The notes: generated from the letters alone by a model not told the origin. Counted from the first letter of the stretch, positions 14,301 to 22,609 are shown. The stretch: 24,731 nt of DNA from CAZVUW01 sp964629825 (GCA_964629825.1 CAZVUW010000044.1:1-24731), one strand, 5' to 3'. Translations and numbers: made by a program.

Positions 14301-17300
14301 CCTTCACCATCTCCGGCGACGACAGCCAGGGTGGCAAGATCGCCAGCCCCGAGCACCCCGACGGCTACCGCATCCGCGCCACCTTCACGGACGCCGACGG
14401 CGAGCACGTCGTCGACTTCCCGCCGCAGGCCGTCCCGGGCTCGCTCCAGGCCTTCCAGCAGGCCCTGGAGTCCAAGCTCGGTCTGCCCGAGGGCTCCTTC
14501 ACGATCACGCCGACGGGCTCCGGCGCCAACCGGCGCCTGAAGCTCGCGCTGACCTACGGCGTGTGCGGCTACGTGGGCGGCACCGCTCCGGACATCTGCG
14601 CGGCCAACGCCGTCCAGACGCCCGCCGTCAAGGCCCCGCTCAACCTCGACCTCGACCTGGCCGGCGGCCTCGTCGGCGTCGGCGCCCAGGGGCAGGTCGA
14701 CGTGACCTACGCCGCGGATGCCACCGTCGCGTTCTCCGTGGCCGTGGACACCAACCTCGACCCCAAGGTCGAGCCGGAGACCGGGATCAACGTCAAGGGC
14801 CGCTTCGCGGCGACGGACGTCAACTTCCGCGCCAACCTCGGCCCGCTCGGGGTGCAGGCCGGAACCGGTGGCAAGCCGACCGGTGACGGCGACGGCGTCG
14901 TGCGCCTCGGCGCCGACTTCTCGCTGCGCTCCAGCGAGACCGAGGCCCAGAGCGTCGGCGACTTCCTGTCGTCCCTGACCGCTAGCTTCACCGAGCCCGG
15001 CGGTCCGGGCCAGACCTGCGGCACGATCGACGACGACGGCGACCCGAGCACCGACCCGGTCGAGCTCGCCGGCGTGGCCTGCGGCAAGCTGTCGCTCGGC
15101 CTGATCGTCGGCAACGCCCCGGTCGACCACCTCGGCGACGTCGGCTTCTCGGTGTCCGGGATCGCCTCGAACGGCACGCCCAACATCACCGCGGTCATCC
15201 CGCAGAGCGTCCTGGACGAGATCTCCAGCCGCGCCCTGTCCTGGGACATGCTGCTCCAGGCCCTGCCGTACCTGCTCGAGCGCATCGAGGAGGGCCTGCG
15301 CGCCACCGCCGGCGCGGGTCCGGACGGCGGCAAGGTGCCGATCATCGGTGACGCGCTCGACGCGGGCGCCGACGTCGTCGGCAGGTTCAACTCCGAGGTT
15401 CTGCCGCTTGTGAACCAGGTGGCAGCGGTCCTCGACGGGATTCCCGACGCCGGCGGCGTCGAGGGCGCGGTGCGCGACTTCATCTGGGACAACCTCGGCC
15501 CCGACGGCGCGAACCTCCTGCGCCGCAGCCTGACCGAGGCCGTCACCGGCCCGGGGGACGTGCACGTCACGACCTACTGCACCGGCGGCGCGGAGTGCGA
15601 CGACGACGCGGACATCCTCGACATCATCGACGTCCGCATCACCTTCAACCTCGGCCAGGGCATCGGCACCGACGTCGACGAGCCGCCGGCCTTCGACCTC
15701 GGCTTCGACGGCATCCCGCTGCGCATCGCCGGTGCCGTCGAGGCCAAGGCGGGCTGGAACGTCCTGGTCGACTTCGGCCTCAGCCGCGACCTCGGCCCGT
15801 ACCTGGTCGTGGACGACGCCGCGACGCCGGGCTACCCGGCCAACCAGCGTCCCGACGAGATCGCCGTCTCCGGGCAGGTCGGCCTCGGCGCCGCAGCCGA
15901 CGTCTGCAGCTCCGAGTTCGACGACCCGATCGGGCCGGATGACGCCGCGACGAAGGCGATCGCCTTCACGCCCAGCGCCAACCGCTGCCTGGCCGGCAAG
16001 CTCGGCTTCGTGGCCGTCAACGTGCGCGACGCCGACGCCGAGTCGGACCGCACCAAGGCCTCGATCGAGGTGTCCGTGGACCTGCGCCGCTCGACCGGCG
16101 GCAGCGGCGTCGTGCGCCTCGGCCTGCCCGACCTGGTGGGCGGCCAGCTGCGCCCGGTCGCGACCCTCGACATCGACACGCAGGTCAACCTGCGCTTCCG
16201 CACCGGTGTGCCCGCGCTGCAGAGCGCCGGGTTCCCGAGCGTGGTCGGCACCTTCCACCTGGACTGGGGCTTCACCAAGTCCGCGGGCGGGCCGACCGTC
16301 GACGACCCGAGCAGGCCGCTGACGGTCTCGCTCGACAACATCCACCTGGACGCCAGCGCCTTCTTCCAGGCCTACCTGAAGCCGACGCTGGACGAGGTCC
16401 GCAACATCACCGGCCCGTTCAAGCCGGTGATCGACACGCTCAACGCGCCGCTGCCGGTCGTGAGCGACCTGGCTGAGATGGTCGGCGAGCCGCCGGTCAC
16501 GCTGCTCGGCCTCATGGAGGCGATCTCGGGCAACAACCTGACCGTCATCAAGAGCCTCGCCGCGTTCATCTCCTTCGCAGTGGACCTGGCCAGCGACCCG
16601 AACTTCGCCAACGGGATGATCCCGCTCGGCCTCGGCGACGCGGGTGGTGCCTTCAACGTGGACACCGCCCTGGCCAAGACCGCGCAGGGGCCCGCGGAGG
16701 CCGCCAAGCTGGTTCAGACCGCCGGTGAGACGGCCAAGAACCTGCTCACCAAGCCGGTCGCACCCGGCACGGGCAACAACTCATCCGCGGTCACCAAGGC
16801 CTCCAACACGGCCCTGGGCCTGACCCGCGACAACCTGCCGGGCACCTTCGGAGTGCCGGGCCTGACCTTCCCGTTCATGTCCGACGCCGGGCAGATCTTC
16901 GGCTTCCTCATGGGCCAGGACCTGACCCTCGTGCGCTACGACATCGGCACGCTGCGGGCCACCGCCGGCTTCAGCTACAACTTCGGTCCGTTCTTCATCG
17001 GCCCGGTGCCGGTGACCGCCGGGATCGGCGGCTCCGCCACCCTCGAGGGCCGCTTCGCGCTCGGCTACGACACCTCGGGCCTGCGCAAGGTGCTGTCCGG
17101 CGGCTCCGGCGTGCACCTGTTCGACGGCATCTTCATCGACGACCTCGACGCGTCCGGTGTTGACGTGCCGGAGATCAAGCTCATCGGCGAGGTCTACGCC
17201 CGGGCCGGCGTGACGGTGTTCGTCGCAACGGCCGGGATCGAGGGCGGCATCACGATGACCGTGGGGCTGAACCTCGACGATCGGCCCGAGCCGGACGGCA

Positions 17301-20300
17301 AGCTGCGGATCGAGGAGATCTTCAACAAGCTCTCCAACCCGATCTGCCTGTTCGAGGTCTCGGGCAAGCTCGAGGCGTTTCTGCGGGCCTTCCTCGAGAT
17401 CAACTACTTCATCGGCTCCAAGAAGTGGGACTGGGAGCTCGTGCGGATCACCCTGCTCGACTTCTCGGCCGCCTGCGAGCCGCCGCGACCCGTCCTGGCG
17501 GCGCTCGGCGCCGACGGGACGCTGACCCTGAACATGGGTCCGCGCGCGGACCAGCGGAACATCCAGACCCAGGAGGAGAACGAGAAGTTCATCGTCCGGC
17601 CCGCCGGCGGCGGCCGCTACTCGGTCGAGGCCTTCGGCGTGTACCAGGTGTACGGGCCGGCCGCGCCGTTCCCCGGCCCCGCGATCACGAAGGTCGTGGC
17701 GCAGGGCGCGAGCGGCGATGACCAGATCCTGATGGAGACCGGCAACGACGAGACCGTCGCGGTCGGCGACCCGCTGCCGTTCGCGGTGCCGGCCGAGCTC
17801 GACGGCGGTCCCGGCAACGACGTCCTCCAGGGCGGCGACGCCAACGACCGGCTGATCGGCGGCGACGGCAACGACCGGCTCCTCGGCCGCAAGGGCAACG
17901 ACCTGCTCGACGGCGGCGCCGACAACGACCAGCTGTCCGGCGACCAGGGCCACGACGTCCTGCTCGGCGGGGCGGGCCAGGACCGCCTGACGGGCGGCGC
18001 CGGCGCGGACTACCTGGACGGCGGCGCTGACGACGACCTCCTCGCCGGCGGACCCGGCGTCGAGCCCGGAACGCCGAACGTGGTGCCGGGCACCGAAGAC
18101 CTCGGTGACGTCCTCATCGGGCGCGGCGGCGCCGACAGCCTCGAGGGCGGCTGGGGCTCCGACATCCTCTACGGCGACGAGACCGGCGCAGTGGCCTTCG
18201 GGCGCAACCCGTCCGCGGGCGGCCTCACGGTCGAACCGGGTCTGGGCGCGTTCCTCCAGAGCGGCACCTACGTCAGCGGGCTCAACCTGCTGCCGGACAC
18301 CGCCGCCCGGACCGTCGAGGCGACCTGCGCCGACGGCATGGGCGGCTCCGACGACGTCCTCGACGGCGGCGCCGGCGACGACACCGTGTTCGCGGGCGGC
18401 GGCAACGACCGCGCCGTCGGCGGACCCGGCAACGACGCGCTCTGCGGCATGGCCGGAAACGACGACCTCGACGGTGACAACCCGCAGCTCGAGGCGACCG
18501 CCAGCGGCCAGCGCGGCGGCAACGACGACCTCGACGGCGGCGCGGGCAACGACCGCCTGCGCGGCCGCGGCGGCCACGACGTCCTGCGCGGCCAGGCCGG
18601 CCACGATGGGCTGTTCGGTGGCACGGGCTCCGACCACCTGCTCGGCGGCGACGGCAACGACGACCTGTCCGGTGGCCCCGGACGCGACGTCCTCGACGGC
18701 GGCGCCAACACCAACATCCTGGTCGGCGACACCGCGACCATCGCCGGCGCCGACGGCGACCCGCTCGAGGGTCGGCGCGCCATGCCGGCCGCACGCGACG
18801 ACCGCGTCGCCCTGGTCTCCAACGTGAGCACCGCGGGCGACGACGACGTGGCGTGGCCGACCGACTGCAGCTACGTCCGTCCGGCCGTCACCAGCGCCGA
18901 CGACGCCTTCGCGGACTGCCTGACCGGCGGCTCCGGCGAGGACGTGATGTTCGGTGAGGGCGGTCGCGACTTCGTCAAGGGCAACGGCGGCGCCGACTAC
19001 CTGCGCGGCGGCGCCCACGCCGATGAGATGCACGGCGACGCCGGAGTCGACGAGATGTACGGCGACACCGGGGACGACGACATGTTCGGTGGCGCAGACG
19101 CCGATGTCATGCGCGGCAACGCCGGCGACGACTACATGGAGGGCAACGGCGGCGGCGACGACCTCCGCGGTGACGCCGGGCACGACCGGATCATCGGCGG
19201 CTCGTCGACGGCCGGCGCGGATGACGGCGCGGACGCGATCGCCGGTGACGCCGGCTCGGACGTCATCGCCGGTGACAACGCCCTGATCGGCGCCGGCAGC
19301 GGCACCGAGCCGGTCGGCCCGCCCGGAGTGCCGCGGCGCATCGTCACGCTGCTCGACGTGGCGGCGGCCGGCGCACCCGCGCCGAGCGCCTCGGCTGGCG
19401 CCGCCGACACCATCGACGGCGGTCCCGACCCCGACCGCATCTTCGGCCAGGCCGGTGACGACGACCTGTCCGGCGGCGAGGGCGCCGACCTGGTGGCCGG
19501 CAACGCCGGCGACGACACCATCTCGGGTGGCCTCGGCGGCGACCTGCTGATCGGTGGTTCCAACGCGTCGGCGACGCTGCGCGCCGCCGACGGCACCGCC
19601 GTGTCCTTCACCGTGGCCCTGGACGGCAGCGACGAGATCAGCGGCGACGAGGGCGACGACCTCGTCTTCGGTGACGACGTCGACGGCGACTTCGACGCCC
19701 TGGAGCCGGGCAAGCCGGTCTTCGCCGGTGACCCGGCGGCCGCCGGTACGTTCGCGGACGACGTCCTCTCCGGTGGCAGCGGACGAGACGTCCTCTGGGG
19801 ACAGCTCGGCGGCGACGACGTGGACGGCGGCGCGGGCCAGGACTACCTGGTCGGTGACCTCGCCACGGTCAGCGGCGACGCCGACGGCGCCCCGCTGTCG
19901 ATCTGGCCCGGTGGCGCGCCCGAGTACGACGTCGTGCTCGTGCACCCGCTGGCCGGCGGCGACGACACCCTGCGCGGCCAGGCCGACGACGACCACCTGT
20001 ACGGCGGCGCCGGTGCCGACAGCGTCGAGGGCGGCCTCGGCGACGACTACATGGAGGGCAACGCCGGTGGCGACGCCCTGTACGGCCTGTCGGCCACGCA
20101 CGACGACGGCGTCGCCCAGCCGAGCGACGTCGAGGAGCTGACGGCGCTGCTGGCCGGTGCGACCGACCAGGACGACATCGTCGGCGGCAGCTCGACCTTC
20201 ACGTGGCCGGGTGCCGCGACGGTCCGCTCCGACGTCGGCGAGACCGAGATGCACGGAAACGCCGACCACGACGTGATGGCCGGTGACAACGCCGACATCG

Positions 20301-22603
20301 CCCGGATCCGCTCCGGCGACGACTGGGCCACCGACCTGGTGCTGCCCGTTGCGAGGCGGCGCGACGTGACCCTGCTCGACCGTGAGAAGACCGGCGCCGA
20401 CCTGGCTGCGGTCTCCGGCGGTGACGAGATGTTCGGCGACGGCGGCTCGGACCGGATGTATGGCGAGGGCGGCGACGACCGGATGCAGGGCAACGCCAAC
20501 GACGACTACCTCGAGGGCAACCAGGGCTCCGACTGGATCGAGGGCAACGACGGCGAGGACGACCTCATCGGTGGTTCGTCCGAGTCGCTCGCGACCCTGA
20601 CTCCGCCGGGGAACGCCGCCTACGGCGACCCCGACGGGGCCGACTTCCTGCACGGCGGCGCCGGTGCCGACGTGATCGCCGGTGACAACGCGGTGATCGC
20701 GCGCAACACCAACCGCATCGCCCCGGCCGACGTCTACCTGACCACCCAGGGACGCTTCCTCGGCGTCACCACCAACCGCTGGGTGCAGCTGCTCGACCTG
20801 CCGCGGATCCCCGGCTCCGGCTACTTCGGCGCGGACCTGATCTCGGGCGGCAGCGAGCTGGACGTCGCCTTCGGCCAGGACGGCGACGACTGGGTGTCCG
20901 GCGGCCCGGACGACGACTACCTGGAGGGCAACGGCGGCATCGACCACGTCTTCGGCGATCGCCTGCCGGTGCCGACTCCGCCCGAGCCGAACCGCACCCG
21001 TCAGCCGGCCTACCCGGCGCTGGGCGGCGCGTTCCCGAGCGCCGACGCCCAGCTGCACGGCGCCGACAACCCAGACGGGCAGGACGACATCCTGGGCGGC
21101 AGCGCGCTGGCCGGTCACCGCGACGGCCAGGGTGACAGCTCGATCGAGCTGGCCGACCCGAGCGAGGCGCTGGACATCGCCGCATTCGACGCGGCCTTCG
21201 GCGACTACCTCTACGGGGATGGGTCAGACGACTTCATCCTCGGCGACAACGGAACCCTGACGCGCTTCTCGGACGGCTACGAGCCCGTGGCGGGCTCCTA
21301 CCTGCTGCACTCCGAGGCGCGCAACGCGCAGCGCATCGTCCGCGAGGCGATCCGCTTCGACGTGAACCCGGCCGCGGGCGCTTTCGGCGATGACTTCGCC
21401 GAAGGCGGTGATGGCGACGACGCGATCTGGGGGCAGAACGGCGACGACGAGCTGTGGGGCAACGACGGCGACGACGACCTGCACGGCGAGCTCGGCAGCG
21501 ACCGCCTCTACGGCGGCGCCGGCGAGGACGCCATGCTCGGTGACCGGGGCAGCATCAAGAACACTCTGGTGACCGACGAGATGCGGCAGTCCGGCCAGTT
21601 CGAGGCCTTCCTGATGGACGGCAACGGCCCGCCGTTCCTGACCTACCAGGCGTTCACCGCCCACCGCTACGACCGGCGCGTGGACCTCTACAACGACGTC
21701 GAGGGCTCCGTCGGCGCCCGCCGGCCCGGCGGCGACCGCGCCCTAGAGGGCGCCGGCGCCACCGTCGGCGGCGACGACATCCTCCGCGGCGGCCCGGACC
21801 ACGACGTGATCTTCGCCGGCGGCGGGGACGACCTCGTCAACGGCGACACCGGCGGCGACTACCTGTTCGGCGGCCACGGCTCAGACGTGATGTGGGGCGG
21901 CCGCGGCGGTCCCGACGACACCAACCCGGATGCTCGCAGCCGCGATGGCGCTGAGGGCTTCGACGACGCCTACGTCGACTACCTGTTCGGCGGCTACGGC
22001 GGCGACAAGAACAAGCAGGAGGGCGCGTTCCACGACGGCTCCGACCTGCTCGACTTCTCGCCGCGGCAGGCGAGCGGGTCCGGCACCAAGAAGGACCCGT
22101 TCGTGCCCGCCGACCCCGAGCTGTGGCACGCCAACGTGCGCGGCTACGACTCGCGTCACGGGCAGGTGCAGGAGGCCAAGACGTACGAGCGCGACGGCGC
22201 GACCTACGTGCGGCTCCAGCACCACCACGGCATCGACTGGATCTACGGCGGCTGGGACCGCGACCTCATGCAGGCCAACCTGGCTGCCCCGGGTCCGAAC
22301 GACGGCGACCGCCTGATGGACTGGGCCGGCGTGGTGAACCTGTGGTCGCACTGCAACGCCAACTACGGCGGTCACAACGACATCCGGGCGATCAGCCCGC
22401 AGATGCTGGAGACGATGCAGCGCCTGGCCTACGCCACCGGTGCGGGCCAGTCGCTGAGCGAGGTCCTGACGCCGGGCACCTCGGCGTTCGACAACCTCGC
22501 GCTCGTCTACCACGCCGACATCAAGCACAACACCGGCAAGCCCTACGAGGGGACGCCGGGTCACTTCGACGAGCGGGCCTGCGCGCCGGACCCGCAGCTC
22601 TAG
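11219..22603 (+). CDS. Giant secreted RTX (hemolysin-type Ca2+-binding repeat) protein, 3794 aa
   Basis: An exported, probably extracellular calcium-binding protein of unknown function. Residues 1-30 form a signal peptide (basic RRSRARRFVR, hydrophobic LLLWAVLSVVLVA, AxA-type cleavage near 27-30). Residues about 31-2190 are beta-rich, with long alternating hydrophobic patterns, a perfect EF-hand loop at 266-277, and duplicated modules with paired cysteines (412/436 and 954/981). Short helical TPxQ(V/L)-type segments recur at about 68, 357 and 925. Residues about 2195-3600 are RTX nonapeptides of the GGxGxDxLx kind, interrupted by inserts and longer super-repeats. RTX beta-rolls fold on binding extracellular Ca2+. 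The last roughly 190 residues form a separate unfamiliar domain with a His-His-His motif. No catalytic domain and no LPXTG, GW or SLH anchor was recognised. The reading frame is uninterrupted. No type I secretion genes are nearby, so Sec export is favoured. The lipoprotein upstream is the likely partner. Confidence 0.93.
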   Translation: MARRSRARRFVRLLLWAVLSVVLVAQAGAADPNEDAGFIRQGLRDVAGKVSELAGQSVLGEPLPLVGVTPSQVIQLDQLLTKAVDALPPAFDEKDPTTAAGRDELRQALEGLDTADLAGLGVSLVVGCDGTCPDDDATPVTVTETSAGSKVIDLTIPVKASRSISDKFSADIGFAQFDGGTLGAEVVLDTVLSLRVDLNLRTVSPATAVKLPTAGGGPRIDLTATVSGSPSLKAALGFTDVTVDLRGENASDPFSASFVASARLADPDADGVITMDELQSTAISDLAQLTRSGTIAGNLRLATTSPALGPVDLPFSHTFGDAGGEGFGVMALGTGEPFSLPSFSLADLGAFAPFTNITPEQVISGFGQAAAALAGAQQAGDLPLPFLDGALSDVFSVAEPVFSFANQQAVVCGLNENTPPTGIVPDLVPAGTKVYCQAFVVHDPALGDIAEVEWHIPTELAGKITYDGPADQADRNKTIALAPGDHAEFTVTEESAFDVYATYEIKRGATFVSAHRTERPARTAQQLLTKLAELGGFEELADMLTYDSATETLRFRLSKSFDSPQGSLPFDFGDQLDKGTGIIGLQAAPGVGLQVQATGIGLDITIGVALGELEDIGAGQPCANPSLSGNTGSATCPLDVLDRFFVEVNPDEPEFFVEDGSFGLAGAGPMLGGRLGFVELIAQVDTFAIAKKDGADDLLAVELNVPHGGLKIGSATLPNAVRLRELLFSIADRVETPSINLKFDASLSASATVRGQTLGTGSITVTWPDVTEGTPTVTADNTFKDTLAGFNVEPNLFGTHTGAASPATAPDPDNPSPTPAPAVLTDSAASFTEDVIGARIENLNDGSFCDITARTATTVTCANGLGGGRVNQWNTGDEYRIKVGDPLEMLWRLLDNLDAIVGGIDSLTGAGVGALYETNLPLVGVSPKQLVRQISDLRRAAQELRGGPQPEIQCGTTAGSPPTGDPSDLGLGAGETAQIHCEVQTIKPATAVRWSLEKGGANPGEAARTNLKTVVTPTTPAADRENVTFTISGDDSQGGKIASPEHPDGYRIRATFTDADGEHVVDFPPQAVPGSLQAFQQALESKLGLPEGSFTITPTGSGANRRLKLALTYGVCGYVGGTAPDICAANAVQTPAVKAPLNLDLDLAGGLVGVGAQGQVDVTYAADATVAFSVAVDTNLDPKVEPETGINVKGRFAATDVNFRANLGPLGVQAGTGGKPTGDGDGVVRLGADFSLRSSETEAQSVGDFLSSLTASFTEPGGPGQTCGTIDDDGDPSTDPVELAGVACGKLSLGLIVGNAPVDHLGDVGFSVSGIASNGTPNITAVIPQSVLDEISSRALSWDMLLQALPYLLERIEEGLRATAGAGPDGGKVPIIGDALDAGADVVGRFNSEVLPLVNQVAAVLDGIPDAGGVEGAVRDFIWDNLGPDGANLLRRSLTEAVTGPGDVHVTTYCTGGAECDDDADILDIIDVRITFNLGQGIGTDVDEPPAFDLGFDGIPLRIAGAVEAKAGWNVLVDFGLSRDLGPYLVVDDAATPGYPANQRPDEIAVSGQVGLGAAADVCSSEFDDPIGPDDAATKAIAFTPSANRCLAGKLGFVAVNVRDADAESDRTKASIEVSVDLRRSTGGSGVVRLGLPDLVGGQLRPVATLDIDTQVNLRFRTGVPALQSAGFPSVVGTFHLDWGFTKSAGGPTVDDPSRPLTVSLDNIHLDASAFFQAYLKPTLDEVRNITGPFKPVIDTLNAPLPVVSDLAEMVGEPPVTLLGLMEAISGNNLTVIKSLAAFISFAVDLASDPNFANGMIPLGLGDAGGAFNVDTALAKTAQGPAEAAKLVQTAGETAKNLLTKPVAPGTGNNSSAVTKASNTALGLTRDNLPGTFGVPGLTFPFMSDAGQIFGFLMGQDLTLVRYDIGTLRATAGFSYNFGPFFIGPVPVTAGIGGSATLEGRFALGYDTSGLRKVLSGGSGVHLFDGIFIDDLDASGVDVPEIKLIGEVYARAGVTVFVATAGIEGGITMTVGLNLDDRPEPDGKLRIEEIFNKLSNPICLFEVSGKLEAFLRAFLEINYFIGSKKWDWELVRITLLDFSAACEPPRPVLAALGADGTLTLNMGPRADQRNIQTQEENEKFIVRPAGGGRYSVEAFGVYQVYGPAAPFPGPAITKVVAQGASGDDQILMETGNDETVAVGDPLPFAVPAELDGGPGNDVLQGGDANDRLIGGDGNDRLLGRKGNDLLDGGADNDQLSGDQGHDVLLGGAGQDRLTGGAGADYLDGGADDDLLAGGPGVEPGTPNVVPGTEDLGDVLIGRGGADSLEGGWGSDILYGDETGAVAFGRNPSAGGLTVEPGLGAFLQSGTYVSGLNLLPDTAARTVEATCADGMGGSDDVLDGGAGDDTVFAGGGNDRAVGGPGNDALCGMAGNDDLDGDNPQLEATASGQRGGNDDLDGGAGNDRLRGRGGHDVLRGQAGHDGLFGGTGSDHLLGGDGNDDLSGGPGRDVLDGGANTNILVGDTATIAGADGDPLEGRRAMPAARDDRVALVSNVSTAGDDDVAWPTDCSYVRPAVTSADDAFADCLTGGSGEDVMFGEGGRDFVKGNGGADYLRGGAHADEMHGDAGVDEMYGDTGDDDMFGGADADVMRGNAGDDYMEGNGGGDDLRGDAGHDRIIGGSSTAGADDGADAIAGDAGSDVIAGDNALIGAGSGTEPVGPPGVPRRIVTLLDVAAAGAPAPSASAGAADTIDGGPDPDRIFGQAGDDDLSGGEGADLVAGNAGDDTISGGLGGDLLIGGSNASATLRAADGTAVSFTVALDGSDEISGDEGDDLVFGDDVDGDFDALEPGKPVFAGDPAAAGTFADDVLSGGSGRDVLWGQLGGDDVDGGAGQDYLVGDLATVSGDADGAPLSIWPGGAPEYDVVLVHPLAGGDDTLRGQADDDHLYGGAGADSVEGGLGDDYMEGNAGGDALYGLSATHDDGVAQPSDVEELTALLAGATDQDDIVGGSSTFTWPGAATVRSDVGETEMHGNADHDVMAGDNADIARIRSGDDWATDLVLPVARRRDVTLLDREKTGADLAAVSGGDEMFGDGGSDRMYGEGGDDRMQGNANDDYLEGNQGSDWIEGNDGEDDLIGGSSESLATLTPPGNAAYGDPDGADFLHGGAGADVIAGDNAVIARNTNRIAPADVYLTTQGRFLGVTTNRWVQLLDLPRIPGSGYFGADLISGGSELDVAFGQDGDDWVSGGPDDDYLEGNGGIDHVFGDRLPVPTPPEPNRTRQPAYPALGGAFPSADAQLHGADNPDGQDDILGGSALAGHRDGQGDSSIELADPSEALDIAAFDAAFGDYLYGDGSDDFILGDNGTLTRFSDGYEPVAGSYLLHSEARNAQRIVREAIRFDVNPAAGAFGDDFAEGGDGDDAIWGQNGDDELWGNDGDDDLHGELGSDRLYGGAGEDAMLGDRGSIKNTLVTDEMRQSGQFEAFLMDGNGPPFLTYQAFTAHRYDRRVDLYNDVEGSVGARRPGGDRALEGAGATVGGDDILRGGPDHDVIFAGGGDDLVNGDTGGDYLFGGHGSDVMWGGRGGPDDTNPDARSRDGAEGFDDAYVDYLFGGYGGDKNKQEGAFHDGSDLLDFSPRQASGSGTKKDPFVPADPELWHANVRGYDSRHGQVQEAKTYERDGATYVRLQHHHGIDWIYGGWDRDLMQANLAAPGPNDGDRLMDWAGVVNLWSHCNANYGGHNDIRAISPQMLETMQRLAYATGAGQSLSEVLTPGTSAFDNLALVYHADIKHNTGKPYEGTPGHFDERACAPDPQL
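12014..12049 (+). other. EF-hand calcium loop in the giant protein (residues 266-277)
   Basis: DPDADGVITMDE fits the 12-residue EF-hand loop exactly: Asp at 1, 3 and 5, Gly at 6, a hydrophobic residue at 8 and Glu at 12. It is followed by a helix-like LQSTAISDLAQLTRSG. Isolated EF-hand or dockerin-like loops are frequent in large extracellular bacterial proteins. Confidence 0.7.
18713..18856 (+). repeat. LVGD-ATV insert, copy 1 (residues 2499-2546)
   Basis: An insert between RTX blocks of the form LVGDxATxxGxADGxPL, then a basic/Pro stretch, then DxVxLV and GDD. It is paralogous to the insert at 19841-19978 in order and spacing of these landmarks. Confidence 0.6.
19115..19372 (+). repeat. 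RTX super-repeat, copy A (residues 2633-2718)
   Basis: Ordered motifs GNAGDDYMEGN, then DRIIGGSS, then DVIAGDNALI, then RRIVTLLD. The same order recurs at 20039-20395 and 20489-20806, marking a duplicated module longer than the nonapeptide. Confidence 0.65.
19841..19978 (+). repeat. LVGD-ATV insert, copy 2 (residues 2875-2920)
   Basis: DYLVGDLATVSGDADGAPL, then YDVVLVHPLAGGDDTLRG. It is colinear with the insert at 18713-18856. Confidence 0.6.
20039..20395 (+). repeat. RTX super-repeat, copy B (residues 2941-3059)
   Basis: GDDYMEGNAGGD, DDIVGGSS, DVMAGDNADIARI and RRDVTLLDREKTG occur in the same order as in copy A, with a longer insert between the first two motifs. Confidence 0.65.
20489..20806 (+). 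repeat. RTX super-repeat, copy C (residues 3091-3196)
   Basis: GNANDDYLEGNQGSD, DDLIGGSS, DVIAGDNAVIARN and RWVQLLDLPR occur in the same order as copies A and B. A decayed fourth copy may follow at about 20910-21300 (DDDYLEGN, DDILGGS, FILGDNGTLTRF). Confidence 0.65.
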
Positions 22604-22609
22604 CCGACG

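Larger units (their letters stand above)
17801..22018 (+). repeat. RTX (hemolysin-type) nonapeptide repeat region, residues about 2195-3600
   Basis: Tandem copies of GGxGxDxLx and variants start at DGGPGNDVLQGGDANDRLIG, with several dozen nonapeptides in blocks. Asp residues at the turn positions bind Ca2+ in parallel beta-rolls. Blocks are separated by 30-80-residue non-repeat inserts. The region is encoded by GGC/GAC-rich DNA, and the imperfect DNA-level repetition simply follows from the peptide repeat. Confidence 0.93.

Noticed and set aside
16781..21118. A 1445-codon open frame on the minus strand, antisense to the giant RTX gene
   Set aside because: It is a shadow of the strongly biased GGC/GAC codons of the repeat region: its product is a low-complexity Val/Ala/Gly run without family motifs, while the plus strand has a clear signal peptide, ribosome-binding site and RTX motifs.
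17801..22018. Repeated GGC/GAC-rich DNA considered as a CRISPR or satellite array
   Set aside because: The repeats are variable at DNA level, keep one reading frame and encode RTX nonapeptides; there are no constant repeats with unique spacers.
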